Assembly: GCF_029212375.1 (NCBI RefSeq)
Contig: NZ_JARGNU010000011.1
Coordinates: 1-64,000 of the forward strand
DNA length: 64,000 bases
Direction: 5' to 3'
From: Zhongshania sp.
Lineage (GTDB): Bacteria; Pseudomonadota; Gammaproteobacteria; Pseudomonadales; Spongiibacteraceae
Shown: piece after piece, positions 1 through 11,656 of the stretch
How the letters are laid out: each line of letters opens with the position of its first letter
Numbering within the stretch: position 1 is the first letter of the stretch
Made by a program: the position numbers and the translations under genes
Notes under the pieces: model-generated
What the model saw: only the letters and a program-made list of their open reading frames with translations
Told to the model about the DNA's origin: nothing
The model's database searches: none

Positions 1-42
1 CCCTCACCTCGGTGAAGTCCGCGTCAGCAGTTGAGGAGGCGC

Positions 43-70
43 ATTATAGAGATGCCAGCTTGGGAGTCAA
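43..70 (-). promoter_or_regulatory. Strong sigma-70 promoter reading off the left edge
   Basis: On the minus strand there is TTGACT (65-70), a 16-nt spacer and a perfect TATAAT (43-48). A GC-rich discriminator (GCGCCTCC) follows, as is typical of stable-RNA promoters. It lies downstream of purA and reads out of the window. In Pseudomonas a tRNA-Leu lies beside purA, so a tRNA is my guess for the product, but no tRNA is visible in the bases present. Confidence 0.65.
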
Positions 71-283
71 CACACTTCGCAAAAGAATTTGAAATACTTG
101 TATAGCCGCTTATTAAACGAGCAAGCTGACTACTTATCACTCAAAAATCCAACATTAGCGGTCATTAAACAAACAAAGGGAAACCACGTAAGCTAGTAAA
201 TCGAACAGAGTATTTCACGAGAGTAGTCGCGAACAAGCCCGTCCACCCAATGAACAAACTTCTGATCTTGAAATTTTTTGCAA

Positions 284-309
284 AAAAAACCACCTGAAGG
301 TGGTTTTTT
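284..309. terminator. Rho-independent terminator after purA
   Basis: The arms CCACC (290-294) and GGTGG (299-303) enclose a four-base loop. An A run on the left and a T run on the right give U-tracts in both directions. It lies just past the purA stop, so on the minus strand it ends the purA transcript. It would also stop any plus-strand transcription coming from the left. The rest of bases 71-283 shows no gene. Confidence 0.85.
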
Positions 310-331
310 GTCGTCACAACCCTTTTATAAA

Positions 332-1645
<1,314 letters not shown>

Positions 1646-1673
1646 TTAGTCAACTGACCCACAGTGCGCAGGC

Positions 1674-2846
1674 CTAATCTCGCAATGGTGTAAGACACCA
1701 CTGTCCTTCGTGTTTGCCAACCAACCGGTCACATGTCGTATCGACATCTTGACCCGGCAGGCCGCAAATCACCCGCTCACCCGCATCCCGCAGAGACTGA
1801 ACAAACAGCCACTGCTGAGGATCCGGGTCATAGGGTGCAAACACTGCCGACGGCTCTTTCACCGGCGACAACAATTCTAACAATGCTTTAAGATCTATAC
1901 TAAAACCGGTAGCCGGACGAGCGCGACCAAATAGCACGCCAATGTCGTCGTAACGACCACCTAAGGCCAGCGCCTGACCGTGCTCGCGCACCAGAGCAGA
2001 AAACACCACACCAGTGTGATAGTGGAGCCCGCGCAGCTCAGCCAAATCAAAGTAAAACTTGATATCAGCAATACGCAGCGCTAAAGCGCCCGTCAATTCT
2101 TCTAAGCTTGCAATAGCCGCAATCGCCTCGGGAATATCAGCGAACAATTCTCGGCCCCGACTCAGCACATCTACACCGCCGTGCAACTCATTCAATTCCA
2201 GCAGCTGTTTGGCAACATTCGCTGAGACCGGCAGCGCTGCAACAAACAGCTTTAATTCAGTCTTTGCCTTGCGCTGCAAAATATCAAAATAGCGCGCTTC
2301 TTGCTCGGCATTTAATCCTACAGCTTTAACCACTGCACGGTAGATACCAACGTGACCGGTATCTAAGGTAATGCCATCTAAACCTGCAACTCGCAAGGTT
2401 TCGAGCATTAGGCAAATAATTTCTAAATCGCTAGCCGGACTATTATCGCCGTATAGCTCGGCGCCTAACTGAATAGGCGATCGCGATGCCAGCGGCTGTT
2501 TCGGCTTGCTGTGCAAGACGCTACCGGCATAACACAGCCGGACCGGGCCTTCGCGACCCAGGCTATGGGCATCTATTCGGGCAGCCTGCGGCGTTATGTC
2601 GGCGCGCAAACCCATCATTCGACCGGTTAATTGGTCGGTCACCCGAAAGGTGAGCAAATCAATATCACTACCCAAGCCCACCAACAGTGATTCGGTGTAT
2701 TCCAACATCGGTGGAATAATTAACTCGTAACCCCAGCGCTTATACAAATCTAAAAGCTGCCGGCGCAGAGCTTCAACCTGAGCCGCTTGAGCGGGCAAGA
2801 GTTCCTCTACACCATCTGGAAGTAACCAACGATCTACCGAAGTCAT
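1674..2846 (-). CDS. hisZ: ATP phosphoribosyltransferase regulatory subunit
   Basis: HisZ is a histidyl-tRNA-synthetase paralogue that forms a complex with short-form HisG and makes it active and histidine-sensitive in the first step of histidine synthesis. The 390 residues carry the class II synthetase-like core (GYELIIPPMLEYTE near 38-51, MGLRADITPQAAR near 77-89). The protein lacks the C-terminal anticodon-binding domain, which separates it from HisS. A position between DUF2065 and purA is the usual one in Pseudomonas-type genomes. HisG is not in this window. The ATG start is 35 bases after the DUF2065 stop, so the two are probably co-transcribed. Confidence 0.93.
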   Translation of the reverse strand: MTSVDRWLLPDGVEELLPAQAAQVEALRRQLLDLYKRWGYELIIPPMLEYTESLLVGLGSDIDLLTFRVTDQLTGRMMGLRADITPQAARIDAHSLGREGPVRLCYAGSVLHSKPKQPLASRSPIQLGAELYGDNSPASDLEIICLMLETLRVAGLDGITLDTGHVGIYRAVVKAVGLNAEQEARYFDILQRKAKTELKLFVAALPVSANVAKQLLELNELHGGVDVLSRGRELFADIPEAIAAIASLEELTGALALRIADIKFYFDLAELRGLHYHTGVVFSALVREHGQALALGGRYDDIGVLFGRARPATGFSIDLKALLELLSPVKEPSAVFAPYDPDPQQWLFVQSLRDAGERVICGLPGQDVDTTCDRLVGKHEGQWCLTPLRD

Positions 2847-2881
2847 ACGTATTTTTTGCTCTCTTTCTCTGCCATCAGACG

Positions 2882-3067
2882 CTAGCGCAACAAGCTTAAT
2901 AAAATTAGCCCCGCCAACATACTCACTAAACCGGCAATACGCACAGATCGACTGTTCATATCCGCCATCCGGTATGCCAACAAACGCCAGCGCTCGGGGC
3001 TGAGGAAAGGCAGCAAACCTTCAATAATAAGCACCAGACTGAGAGCCACTGACAGTTCCTGCCACAT
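2882..3067 (-). CDS. DUF2065 (YjeT-type) small inner-membrane protein
   Basis: This is a 61-residue protein with two hydrophobic segments, at about 6-21 and 42-59. They are joined by a basic loop containing SPERWR, the pattern of the DUF2065/YjeT family. The family has no established function. In E. coli yjeT also lies between hflC and purA, so the position supports the call. Only the hydrophobic layout and conserved neighbourhood support a role, perhaps near the HflKC membrane complex; that link is inference. The ATG at 3067 fits the family length. Confidence 0.85.
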   Translation of the reverse strand: MWQELSVALSLVLIIEGLLPFLSPERWRLLAYRMADMNSRSVRIAGLVSMLAGLILLSLLR

Positions 3068-3186
3068 GCGCTTTGCCTGCTACAAACATAAAAAATCCGC
3101 GCTGACCGAGGGGGTTTAGGCCTCGGAACAACCCGGATGTGTGAATGATACCACACTCCCCGCCACAGCGAGGAGCGAAACAAGGC

Positions 3187-4062
3187 TTACTGCTTACTGC
3201 CGCCCTGTTTCAGGTAACGAAAGAATTCACTCTTACTGTCAACCACCAATAGGTCGCCTTTATTGCTAAAGGAAGACTGGTAGGCGCTGAGACTGCGCAA
3301 GAAAGCGTAGAATTCTGGGTCGCGGTTATAAGCGGCCGCATAAGTGTGCGCAGCTTCGGCATCACCTTCACCGCGCAGAATTTCAGAGTCACGATAGGCG
3401 TTGGCGCCAATAACGGTGCGCTGCCGGTCTGCCGTGGCGCGAATTTTTTCCGCCAACTCGCGACCAGTAGAACGATGTTCACGCGCTTCTCGCTCACGCT
3501 CCGACTTCATTCGATCAAACACCGACTGACTCACCTGCGACGGTAGATCGATGCGCTTAACCCGCACATCGACCAACTGAATACCAAACTCAGTGGTCGT
3601 AATCTGATTCAAGTCACGGGTTAGATCTGTCATCAACAGATCCCGCTCACCCGACACCACATCGTGAAAGGTGCGTTCGCCAAACTTATTACGCAAACCG
3701 GTATTAATCCGCTGAGCCAACAAACCGTCGGCGCGCGCTTCCTCACCATTAGTCGCAGTGTAATACTTCTGGGTATCGATCACTTTCCATTTGGCGTAAA
3801 AATCGACATCTAAAGGCTTCTTCTCAATGGTCAAAAACCGCTGAGTTGGCGCATCCAAGGTGATAATACGGCGTTCAAATTTACGCACCATATGCACAAA
3901 TGGCGTTTTTATGTGGAGGCCCACACTAATATCGGGATCAACAACTTCACCAAACTTCAGCAACACCCCACGCTCTGTTTCACGCACAATATAGAGCGCA
4001 TTGAAGGCCAGCACGATAAACCCAAGCAGAACTACAACAATCGTAAAATTACGTCCGCCCAT
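3187..4062 (-). CDS. hflC: HflC, SPFH/band-7 modulator of FtsH protease
   Basis: HflC and HflK form a large SPFH-domain cage in the inner membrane around FtsH and limit its degradation of membrane proteins. A single N-terminal membrane segment (about 6-24) precedes the band-7 domain, with RETERGVLLKFGEV near 27-40 and the coiled-coil segment EREREAREHR in the second half. I chose the ATG at 4062, giving 291 residues and the family N-terminus. It follows the hflK stop by one base (TAA-C-ATG), which implies translational coupling. A longer frame to 4098 would overlap hflK and adds residues not seen in the family. Confidence 0.95.
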   Translation of the reverse strand: MGGRNFTIVVVLLGFIVLAFNALYIVRETERGVLLKFGEVVDPDISVGLHIKTPFVHMVRKFERRIITLDAPTQRFLTIEKKPLDVDFYAKWKVIDTQKYYTATNGEEARADGLLAQRINTGLRNKFGERTFHDVVSGERDLLMTDLTRDLNQITTTEFGIQLVDVRVKRIDLPSQVSQSVFDRMKSEREREAREHRSTGRELAEKIRATADRQRTVIGANAYRDSEILRGEGDAEAAHTYAAAYNRDPEFYAFLRSLSAYQSSFSNKGDLLVVDSKSEFFRYLKQGGSKQ

Positions 4063-4063
4063 G

Positions 4064-5197
4064 TTAGCGACCCTCCCTACGCGTACCTTGAGTATCACGG
4101 CGCAACTGCTCGATCACTTTGTCGGTCAACTCCCGCACGTCCGGCTCCGACGCCGCTTGCCGCGTTACCGCCGCCTTATCCATTAATTTATCCAGTGGCA
4201 GATACATCATATTATTACCACCCTCTACATCTACCATCACCTTGGTGGCATCGCTGTACATCGCTTCTAAAGCGTCGATATACAAACGCTCGCGAGTCAC
4301 CTTCGGCGCCTTGCGATACTCGTCGTAAAGGTTAACAAAGCGCTGCGCTTCACCTTCGGCTCTGGCTAACACTTGTTCTTTATAGGCTTGCGCTTCTTCG
4401 AGCTGACGCTGAGCCGCACCGCGGGCTTCAGGAATAATGCCATTAGCATAAGCCTCGGCCTCATTTTTTAAACGCTCGCGATCTTCTTTGGCGCGAGTTA
4501 CGTCATCGAAGGCATCCTGCACCTGCGATGGCGCCTGCGCATCTTCAATATTGACCTTGGCAACCAAAATACCGCTCTGGTAGGTATCCAAATAACCCTG
4601 AAGGCGCTCTTGGGTGTCGATCGCTATTTGCTCACGCCCCTCAGTAATCACCTGATCCATTTTCGAGCTACCCACTACGTGGCGCAAAGAGCTCTCCAAT
4701 GCATGCTCTAAGCTCAGCTCAGGGCTTTTCACTTTAAGAAGAAAGTTAGCTGGGTCCGACACGGTGTACTGCACCGACAAAGCGACATCAACGATATTCT
4801 CGTCTTCGGTCAGCATCTGTCCACGACTCGCAATACCGCGCACTTTGGTCACATTGATTTTATTTACTTCGTCCATCAACGGCGGATTCCAACGCAAACC
4901 GGGCATCACTGTTTCATGGTAAACCCCAAGGCGCAGCACCACGGCGCGCTCCTGCTGGTCAACTTGGTAAAAACCAAACAAGCCCCATACGACCAAAGCC
5001 AACACTGCAACAACACCTAAGGCGCTCGCGCTAAGGTTAAAATCGCCGCTACTGCCGCTGCCTTTTTTGCCGCCGCCAAAAATACTGTTCAGCTTGTCCT
5101 GCAGCTTTTTCAGAGCCTCGTCTAAATCTGGCGGTCCTTGGTTATTGCCACCCCAAGGATCATTGTCTTTACCGCCACCCGGTTCATTCCAGGCCAT
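4064..5197 (-). CDS. hflK: HflK, SPFH/band-7 modulator of FtsH protease
   Basis: HflK is the partner of HflC in the FtsH-regulating membrane complex. The 377 residues begin with a Gly/Pro/Asn-rich cytoplasmic tail (MAWNEPGGG and on), then a membrane segment at about 58-77. The band-7 domain starts at VDQQERAVVLRLG near 79-91, with a charged helical region in the last third. Length and layout are those of the family. The gene lies about 100 bases after hflX and is coupled to hflC. Confidence 0.96.
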   Translation of the reverse strand: MAWNEPGGGKDNDPWGGNNQGPPDLDEALKKLQDKLNSIFGGGKKGSGSSGDFNLSASALGVVAVLALVVWGLFGFYQVDQQERAVVLRLGVYHETVMPGLRWNPPLMDEVNKINVTKVRGIASRGQMLTEDENIVDVALSVQYTVSDPANFLLKVKSPELSLEHALESSLRHVVGSSKMDQVITEGREQIAIDTQERLQGYLDTYQSGILVAKVNIEDAQAPSQVQDAFDDVTRAKEDRERLKNEAEAYANGIIPEARGAAQRQLEEAQAYKEQVLARAEGEAQRFVNLYDEYRKAPKVTRERLYIDALEAMYSDATKVMVDVEGGNNMMYLPLDKLMDKAAVTRQAASEPDVRELTDKVIEQLRRDTQGTRREGR

Positions 5198-5299
5198 AGC
5201 CCTCTCCTATCAATTATCGTTGTGGTTCGCTATTTTTATGCCGCAGCCAACTTGTGCTGCGGAACGCCCGCGACATCACGATTTTGTCCGGCGGGCAGT

Positions 5300-6616
5300 C
5301 TAGCAGAATTCTTCCTTTGTGCTAACCGGACGACTAGAGTCCAGCGACGCTTCTGTAACTGACTCGCCAGCGAGTATTCGCTGCCAATCAGCCTCTGGAA
5401 GCCGCACTTTTAAGCGCTGAGAACCGTCTTCATTCATCTCTTCGACCAATACTGCGTCGAGATTAAATAAGCGTGCGCGTAAACGCCCTTGCGCTGCAGT
5501 TAAGGTAATACTGGTTTCACAAATTTCATTACCGAGCAATTCACTCAAGGCTTGGTAGAACAGATTTAAGCCTTGGTCGTCCCGCGCCGACAACCACACC
5601 CGCACTGGCAAACCAGAATCGTCACGTTCAATACGTGGCTCACCGCCAATGAGGTCAGTTTTATTGTAAACCTCAAGAATGGGGATATCCGCCGCGCCAA
5701 TTTCGGCGAGCACGTTCATCACCTGTTTCATATTGTCTTGGCGCTCTGGGTCGGCGCAATCTACAACATGGATTAATAAGTCGGCGATTACAGCCTCTTC
5801 TAAAGTCGCCCGAAACGCTTCAACCAACTTATGTGGCAGGTGGCGAATAAAACCAACGGTATCCGCCAAGATAACTGGCCCAACATCGTCTACCGTAATC
5901 CGGCGCACAGTAGGATCCAAGGTCGCAAACAACTGATCGGCAGCATAGACACTGGAGGTCGTTAACACATTAAACAGTGTCGACTTCCCAGCATTGGTGT
6001 AACCCACCAATGACAGAGCCGGAATCTCAGCTCGCCGCCGCGCTCGCCGCGCCTGCTCACGCTGGCGCCGCACTTTTTGCAAGCGCGACTGAATGGCGGT
6101 AATTCGCGCCCGCAGCAAGCGGCGGTCGGTCTCTAACTGGCTCTCGCCAGGACCGCGCAAACCAATGCCGCCTTTTTGGCGCTCGAGGTGAGTCCAGCCC
6201 CGCACCAGACGCGTCGACATATGCTGCAGCTGAGCTAGCTCAACCTGCAATTTGCCTTCGTGGGTGTGGGCGCGCTGCGCAAAAATATCGAGAATCAGAC
6301 CGGTACGATCAAGCACGCGACATTGTAATTCGCGTTCGATATTGCGCTCTTGGCTTGGTGACAAGGAATGATTGAAGAGCACCAGCTCGCCCTTATTGGC
6401 GATCAGTGCTTCACGAATCTCTTCGAGCTTTCCGGTGCCCACAAATAAGCGCGCATCCGGACGTTTACGAGACCCAGTAATAAATGCAACTGGGTCGCCT
6501 CCTGCGGAGGTGACCAGCTGCACAAACTCATTGGAGTCTTCGCGCTCGTCTTCACTGTGAAAATCCAGGTGCACCAGTATTGCGCGTTCACCAGAATTAG
6601 GTCTTTCAAATAGCAA
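5300..6616 (-). CDS. hflX: Ribosome-associated GTPase HflX
   Basis: HflX is an Obg/HflX-class GTPase that splits stalled 70S ribosomes, notably after heat or antibiotic stress. The N-terminal HflX domain carries HEGKLQVELAQLQ. It is followed by a basic helical linker (GLRGPGESQLETDRR) and the G domain, with the P-loop GYTNAGKS near 205-212, DTVGFIRHLP (G3) and NKTD (G4). The start is a TTG at 6616, which restores the conserved N-terminus LFERP and has a GAGG site upstream. It lies 31 bases after hfq, the standard arrangement. Confidence 0.96.
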   Translation of the reverse strand: MLFERPNSGERAILVHLDFHSEDEREDSNEFVQLVTSAGGDPVAFITGSRKRPDARLFVGTGKLEEIREALIANKGELVLFNHSLSPSQERNIERELQCRVLDRTGLILDIFAQRAHTHEGKLQVELAQLQHMSTRLVRGWTHLERQKGGIGLRGPGESQLETDRRLLRARITAIQSRLQKVRRQREQARRARRRAEIPALSLVGYTNAGKSTLFNVLTTSSVYAADQLFATLDPTVRRITVDDVGPVILADTVGFIRHLPHKLVEAFRATLEEAVIADLLIHVVDCADPERQDNMKQVMNVLAEIGAADIPILEVYNKTDLIGGEPRIERDDSGLPVRVWLSARDDQGLNLFYQALSELLGNEICETSITLTAAQGRLRARLFNLDAVLVEEMNEDGSQRLKVRLPEADWQRILAGESVTEASLDSSRPVSTKEEFC

Positions 6617-6647
6617 GGACGAACCTCAAATCAACAAATCGCCGTTA

Positions 6648-6905
6648 TTATGCGTCTTCTTGTTCTTCGTCGTCTTCTGGCGGATGCGCCATTGGCAAAC
6701 GAACAACACGCGACGGAACCACGGTAGAAATGGCGTGTTTATAGACCATTTGACTAACCGTATTTTTTAGCAGCACCACAAACTGGTCGAAAGACTCAAT
6801 TTGGCCCTGCAATTTAATGCCGTTAACCAGATAGATAGAAACCGGAATGCGCTCCTTGCGAAGAATATTCAGGTAAGGGTCTTGTAAGGTATGCCCTTTT
6901 GACAT
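6648..6905 (-). CDS. hfq: RNA chaperone Hfq
   Basis: Hfq is a hexameric Sm-like protein that pairs small RNAs with mRNAs and controls their stability. The 85 residues contain the Sm1 and Sm2 motifs ([20 protein letters not shown] and [10 protein letters not shown]) and an acidic C-terminal tail. The ATG follows an excellent AGGAGG site. The leader holds two small inverted repeats, GCCC-N5-GGGC at about 6922-6934 and TTGATA-N5-TATCAA at 6936-6952. They could matter for Hfq autocontrol, known from the E. coli hfq leader; here that is inference. It lies 118 bases after miaA, room for its own promoter. Confidence 0.98.
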   Translation of the reverse strand: MSKGHTLQDPYLNILRKERIPVSIYLVNGIKLQGQIESFDQFVVLLKNTVSQMVYKHAISTVVPSRVVRLPMAHPPEDDEEQEDA

Positions 6906-7023
6906 GGTGGACCTCCTGTATGCCCAAATCGGGCGTTGATAAAACGTATCAAAAAGCAGTATTAGGATCGCAAACCCAACAACAAGCTCGCAAAAAGACT
7001 GGGTAGTCTCCAGTATACCTAAG

Positions 7024-7980
7024 TTATCGCAATTCGGCAGTGCCAGAATGCGCTAACACGGAATTTAGTTGCAAATCAACATTGCCACCAGTCTCTAGCC
7101 ATTGCAAATCTGGCCAGCCGCGCAGCCACGTTAACTGCCGCTTGGCCAATTGCCGCGTGGCAATCAAGGCCCGCTCAAAGGCCTCATCAAGAGGATAATC
7201 GCCGCGCAAATACTCCCACACCTGCCGGTAACCCACCGCGCGAATCGCGGGGAGGTCAGCATGAAGATCACCCCGCGCCATCAAGGCCGCTACTTCCTCA
7301 ACAAAACCTTGGGCAAACATCTGCCGTAGGCGCTGCTCAATTCGCTGATGTAAAACACTGCGCTCCGGCGGTGCAATGGCAAACTGACACACCCGATACG
7401 GCAAAACCTGCTCAGCTTGCTGAGCCTGCCACTCGGTCATGGTGACACCACTTATGCGATAAACTTCTAGAGCTCGGGACAAACGCTGGGAGTGGTTTGG
7501 ATGTATCCGCGCCGCCGAAGCTTCATCCACCTCAGCCAGCAAGGCATGAACCGCGGGCCAACCTTCGGCCTCGGCTATGGTATTAATCTCCGCCCGCACC
7601 TGCTGATCGGCGGGCGGCATATCCGCCAAACCTTCCAGTAAGGCCTTGTAGTACAACATAGTGCCGCCAACCAAAACCGGAATCCGCCCCGCCGCCGCGC
7701 TCTTGGCCATAGCCGCCAGTGCGTCTCGGCGAAAATTCGCCGCGGAATAGGCCTCACTTGGGTCGCAAATATCAATCAATTGATGAGGATAGCGTGCTAG
7801 AGTTTCAGCATCCGGCTTGGCGCTGCCAATATCCAAGCCGCGATAAACTAGGGCAGAGTCAACACTAATCAAATCACAGGGCAGCCGCTCACTCAGTGCC
7901 AAGGCTAGATCAGTTTTACCTGCGGCAGTCGGGCCCATCAAAAAAATGGCGCGTGGTAAGGCCTTAGTGCAATCGTTCAC
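7024..7980 (-). CDS. miaA: tRNA dimethylallyltransferase
   Basis: MiaA transfers a dimethylallyl group to A37 of tRNAs that read UNN codons. The P-loop GPTAAGKT lies near residues 16-23, followed by the conserved [10 protein letters not shown] substrate segment and [15 protein letters not shown] chose the GTG at 7980 (318 residues), four bases after the mutL stop, because the next upstream start at 8103 would overlap mutL by more than 110 bases and adds a non-family extension. No strong ribosome site precedes the GTG, so translation probably depends on coupling to mutL. Confidence 0.95.
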   Translation of the reverse strand: MNDCTKALPRAIFLMGPTAAGKTDLALALSERLPCDLISVDSALVYRGLDIGSAKPDAETLARYPHQLIDICDPSEAYSAANFRRDALAAMAKSAAAGRIPVLVGGTMLYYKALLEGLADMPPADQQVRAEINTIAEAEGWPAVHALLAEVDEASAARIHPNHSQRLSRALEVYRISGVTMTEWQAQQAEQVLPYRVCQFAIAPPERSVLHQRIEQRLRQMFAQGFVEEVAALMARGDLHADLPAIRAVGYRQVWEYLRGDYPLDEAFERALIATRQLAKRQLTWLRGWPDLQWLETGGNVDLQLNSVLAHSGTAELR

Positions 7981-7984
7981 CGGA

Positions 7985-9850
7985 TCAGCGGCCACGTAAA
8001 AACCACTTATCAAGCTCGGCAAGACCAACCTGCACCCACGTCGGCCGACCGTGATTGCACTGCCCGCTGCGCTCGGTTGCCTCCATATCCCGCAACAAAC
8101 CATTCATTTCGGGCAAAGTAAGACGGCGATTGGCGCGCACCGAACCGTGGCAGGCCATGGTCGATAAAATTTCATTGATGTGAGCCTGTATGCGATCAGT
8201 ACTGCCAAACTCCAACAAATCCGACAGCACGTCTCTGACCAGCTGCTCCACGGAGGTATCGGCCAGAATCGTCGGCAATTCCCGCACAATAATCGATTCG
8301 GCGGCGGCGCGCTCAATGCGCATACCCAGCTCGGCAAAGACCTCAGCATGCTGCTCAGCACAATCGGCCTCGCGCTCACTCACCGCCAAATTCATAGGCA
8401 CCAGCAAGGGCTGACTGCGAATTCCCTCACCTTCACGAGCGTTTTTCATCCGCTCGTAGGTTATGCGTTCGTGGGCGGCGTGCATATCGACCAAGACCAT
8501 ACCCTGCTGATTTTCAGCCAAGATATAAATGCCTTTCAGCTGGGCAAGGGCATAGCCGAGGGGTGGCGCGGTACTGTCGTCTGCCGGTGCAACACTGTTT
8601 GGCCCCGCCTGCAAGCGCTGATAATTTGCCCGCTGATCTGCCACCCCCGCGTTAGAAGGAGGAGTATATGACGAGCTGTACTGGGGCTGAAATGATGTCG
8701 GCGCCGCATTAAATGCACCCGCACTTGGCCCCGCCAAAGAGGCCGACCCCGCCTCGCCCAAGGGCATAGCCGCTTGGGTTTCCGGCATCGCCATTAGCGA
8801 TTCGCCGCCATCCGCTGCAATCGCAGCCTGCTGGGGCACGGTGTCTGGCCGCACATCAGCGAGTACTTTGTGCAAAGTGCGGAATATAAAGTCGTGCACC
8901 GTGCGGCCGTCGCGAAAACGCACTTCGTGCTTGGTCGGATGCACATTTACATCCACCGCCGCGGGCGCCAACTCCAGATACAATACAAAGGCGGGATGGC
9001 GACCATGAAAAAGCACATCGCGGTAAGCTTGGCGAACCGCGTGCACCACCAAGCGGTCGCGCACATAGCGGCCATTCACGTAAAAATGTTGCAGATCAGC
9101 CTGACTGCGTGAAAAACTCGGCAGCGCCACCCAGCCCCACAACCGCAGGCCCACCGCCTCGCGATCAATATACAAGGCCTGTTCCATAAAGGCCGGCCCG
9201 CACACAGACGCCAAGCGCCGCTCTTGCTCAAGCTGGTTGTCGGCAGGCTTTAAACTGTGCACTGCGCGGCCATTGTGACGCAGGGAAAAGCCAACATCGT
9301 AACGGCTCAAGGCCTGACGCTTGACCACTTCTTCAAGATGATTAAATTCGGTTTTCTCAGTACGTAAAAACTTGCGCCGCGCAGGGGTATTAAAAAACAA
9401 ATCCCGTACTTCTACAGTCGTACCCCGCGGATGCCCCACTGGCGCCAGCACAGTTTCCATATCTCGGCCCTCACTGCGCGCCGACCAGCCAGACGTCGCA
9501 CCCTCTTGGGCTGTGCTCAAACACAAGCGCGACACCGAGCTGATACTGGCCAAAGCCTCACCGCGAAAACCGAGACTGGCAACCGATTCCAAATCTTCCA
9601 GCACCGAAATTTTACTGGTGGCGTGACGGCTGAGCGCAAGAGGCAAATCCTCTTCGGCAATACCCTGGCCGTCATCGCGAACCCGAATTAATTTAACGCC
9701 GCCCTCTTCAATATCCAATTCAATCCGGCGGGCGCCAGCATCGAGGCTATTTTCGAGAAGCTCTTTAACTACCGACGCGGGGCGTTCAACTACTTCCCCC
9801 GCGGCAATTTGGTTGGCCAAACGGGGATCTAATAAACGAATTTTAGTCAT
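7985..9850 (-). CDS. mutL: DNA mismatch repair protein MutL
   Basis: MutL links mismatch recognition by MutS to strand removal. The N-terminal GHKL ATPase is complete: [21 protein letters not shown] and GFRGEAL. A Pro/Ala/Gln-rich linker spans about 340-430. The C-terminal domain has the metal-binding endonuclease motif D(M)HA-X2-E-X4-E starting near Asp455, and CNHGRP near the end. This is therefore a nicking MutL of the Pseudomonas type and not the endonuclease-free E. coli type. The ATG shares a base with the amiB stop (TAATG). Confidence 0.97.
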   Translation of the reverse strand: MTKIRLLDPRLANQIAAGEVVERPASVVKELLENSLDAGARRIELDIEEGGVKLIRVRDDGQGIAEEDLPLALSRHATSKISVLEDLESVASLGFRGEALASISSVSRLCLSTAQEGATSGWSARSEGRDMETVLAPVGHPRGTTVEVRDLFFNTPARRKFLRTEKTEFNHLEEVVKRQALSRYDVGFSLRHNGRAVHSLKPADNQLEQERRLASVCGPAFMEQALYIDREAVGLRLWGWVALPSFSRSQADLQHFYVNGRYVRDRLVVHAVRQAYRDVLFHGRHPAFVLYLELAPAAVDVNVHPTKHEVRFRDGRTVHDFIFRTLHKVLADVRPDTVPQQAAIAADGGESLMAMPETQAAMPLGEAGSASLAGPSAGAFNAAPTSFQPQYSSSYTPPSNAGVADQRANYQRLQAGPNSVAPADDSTAPPLGYALAQLKGIYILAENQQGMVLVDMHAAHERITYERMKNAREGEGIRSQPLLVPMNLAVSEREADCAEQHAEVFAELGMRIERAAAESIIVRELPTILADTSVEQLVRDVLSDLLEFGSTDRIQAHINEILSTMACHGSVRANRRLTLPEMNGLLRDMEATERSGQCNHGRPTWVQVGLAELDKWFLRGR

Positions 9851-11205
9851 TATGAGGCGGGAATCTGTATTTTTTGACCGACGCGGATACTACTCCCCGA
9901 CAGTTGATTATGGCGCTGGAGGTCGTCAAGAGGCACATTATAGCGCTGGGCAATACCAGATAACGTGTCACCGCGTGCAATAGTATATTCACGAGCACCA
10001 GAAGCAATACGCTGACCACCAGAAACAACACGCTGGCCACTAGGAGTGTCACCGCGCTTGAGTGCGGCAAAATAGGTGTCTGGCGGCGGGCTCTCTCTAA
10101 AATAGCGGTCGATACCTTCAAAAATCGCCAAGGCCATATTGCTTTGGTAGCTACTACTTTTGAGTTTATTTGCCTCGCCGGGGTTAGAAATAAAACCGGT
10201 CTCAACTAATAGCGACGGAATATCGGGTGATTTCAGCACTGCAAACCCCGCTTGCTCTACCCGCTTACTATGCAGCCGCGAGATTTTAGACATTTCACTC
10301 AGAAGCTGGGCGCCCACACTAAGACTCGCATCGAGGCTGGCGGTCATCGACAGATCGGTTAATACCCCCGCCAATACTTGATCTTTATCTGACAGACTCA
10401 CACCGCCCACCAAATCCGCGTCGTTTTCACGCTGAGCCAAAATCCGCGCCGAGGCACTGGTCGCGCCGCGTTTCGATAAAGCGTACACCGAGCTGCCATT
10501 GGCTTGAGGGTGGGTGAACGCATCAGCATGTATAGACACAAAAAAATCGGCTTGGGCCTTGCGGGCAAGATCTCGCCGCTTAGCCAAGCCCACGTAATAA
10601 TCGCCGTTGCGAATCATCACTACGCGGTAACCTTTCTTGCGTTCAAAGCGCTCTTTAAGGCGCGAGGCAATCTGAAAAACAACATCTTTTTCCCTAACGC
10701 GCCCAGGACCAATCGCGCCAGGGTCTTCACCGCCGTGACCGGCATCGATGGCAATAACCACATCGCGCTGCGAGCTAGTTTCAACGCTTTTAATCACTTG
10801 GGCTTCAATAGATTCGCCCTTGTCTAAAAAGTCCACCACTAGACGGTCGTGCAAATCGCCACTCGCGGCTAATAAAAAGCTGCGCACTTGCACCTCAGCA
10901 CTCAGGTCAAACACAATGCGTAGAGCGCCGCCAGGCTTGTCGGCATGACGTAAACCCGTCACTGGGCTGTTAGCAAACTGTAAACTTTTAGTGTCTGCGC
11001 CCAGCGTGGTGTTTTGAATGTCAATAACAAGGCGACTGGGATTGCTAAGGGTAATTAATTCATGACTGACCGGCCCACTAAGATCAAAAACCACGCGGCT
11101 GTGATCGGGCGCTCGCCAAAATCGAACGTCGCGAATTTCGGCCGCCTGAGCGGCAGCGGCTAAACAAAGTAGGCAAGTCAGGACAACACTGTTAATCCGT
11201 TTCAT
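9850..11205 (-). CDS. amiB: N-acetylmuramoyl-L-alanine amidase (AMIN, Amidase_3, LysM)
   Basis: This periplasmic zinc amidase cleaves the stem peptide from muramic acid to split septal peptidoglycan at division. It has a signal peptide (about 1-21, ending AQA), an AMIN targeting domain (about 25-125) and Amidase_3 from about 149 with the zinc-ligand segment [11 protein letters not shown] (His157) and VETGFISN later. A single C-terminal LysM repeat occupies about 407-450. The AmiB/AmiC family of E. coli and Pseudomonas has this layout. It overlaps tsaE by 14 bases and mutL by one. Confidence 0.94.
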   Translation of the reverse strand: MKRINSVVLTCLLCLAAAAQAAEIRDVRFWRAPDHSRVVFDLSGPVSHELITLSNPSRLVIDIQNTTLGADTKSLQFANSPVTGLRHADKPGGALRIVFDLSAEVQVRSFLLAASGDLHDRLVVDFLDKGESIEAQVIKSVETSSQRDVVIAIDAGHGGEDPGAIGPGRVREKDVVFQIASRLKERFERKKGYRVVMIRNGDYYVGLAKRRDLARKAQADFFVSIHADAFTHPQANGSSVYALSKRGATSASARILAQRENDADLVGGVSLSDKDQVLAGVLTDLSMTASLDASLSVGAQLLSEMSKISRLHSKRVEQAGFAVLKSPDIPSLLVETGFISNPGEANKLKSSSYQSNMALAIFEGIDRYFRESPPPDTYFAALKRGDTPSGQRVVSGGQRIASGAREYTIARGDTLSGIAQRYNVPLDDLQRHNQLSGSSIRVGQKIQIPAS

Positions 11206-11656
11206 ATTCGCTCAATTGCGCCAAGATTTGCTGCCCGCGTGGCGTAGCACCACTCGCGACAAGGAGGCGACCCGCTCCCTGCACCTCAATGCTAACCATT
11301 ATATCTGCCAATGGCAAAACACCTGCGCCACGCTCAGGCCATTCGACCAAGCATACCGCGTCGCCATCGAAATAGTCGCGAATCCCCATATACTCCAACT
11401 CTTCCGGATCGCCAAGACGATACAAGTCGAAATGATACACACTGACCCCAGCCGCCTCATAGGGTTCAACAATGGTATAGGTAGGGCTCTTTACCGCGCC
11501 CACATGCCCAAAAGCCTGCAATACGCCTCGGCAAAACGTGGTTTTACCCGCGCCAAGCTGACCACCGAGATACACCACAGCCCCGCCCTGCAAAGCCTTG
11601 CCCAACCACATACCTGCCGCGACTGTGTCGGACTCGCCATCAAGATAACGCTGCAT
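11192..11656 (-). CDS. tsaE: tRNA threonylcarbamoyladenosine synthesis ATPase TsaE
   Basis: TsaE is the P-loop ATPase that works with TsaD and TsaB to install t6A37 in tRNAs decoding ANN codons. The 154 residues carry GGQLGAGKTT (31-40), SPTYTIVEPY and a C-terminal EWPERG, all typical of the YjeE family. Its start overlaps the nnr end by 17 bases and its end overlaps amiB, so the three genes are tightly coupled. Length is normal. Confidence 0.95.
   Translation of the reverse strand: MQRYLDGESDTVAAGMWLGKALQGGAVVYLGGQLGAGKTTFCRGVLQAFGHVGAVKSPTYTIVEPYEAAGVSVYHFDLYRLGDPEELEYMGIRDYFDGDAVCLVEWPERGAGVLPLADIMVSIEVQGAGRLLVASGATPRGQQILAQLSEYETD

Noticed and set aside
7981..8103. Longer miaA start at 8103
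   Set aside because: It would overlap mutL by over 110 bases and adds residues not found in the MiaA family.
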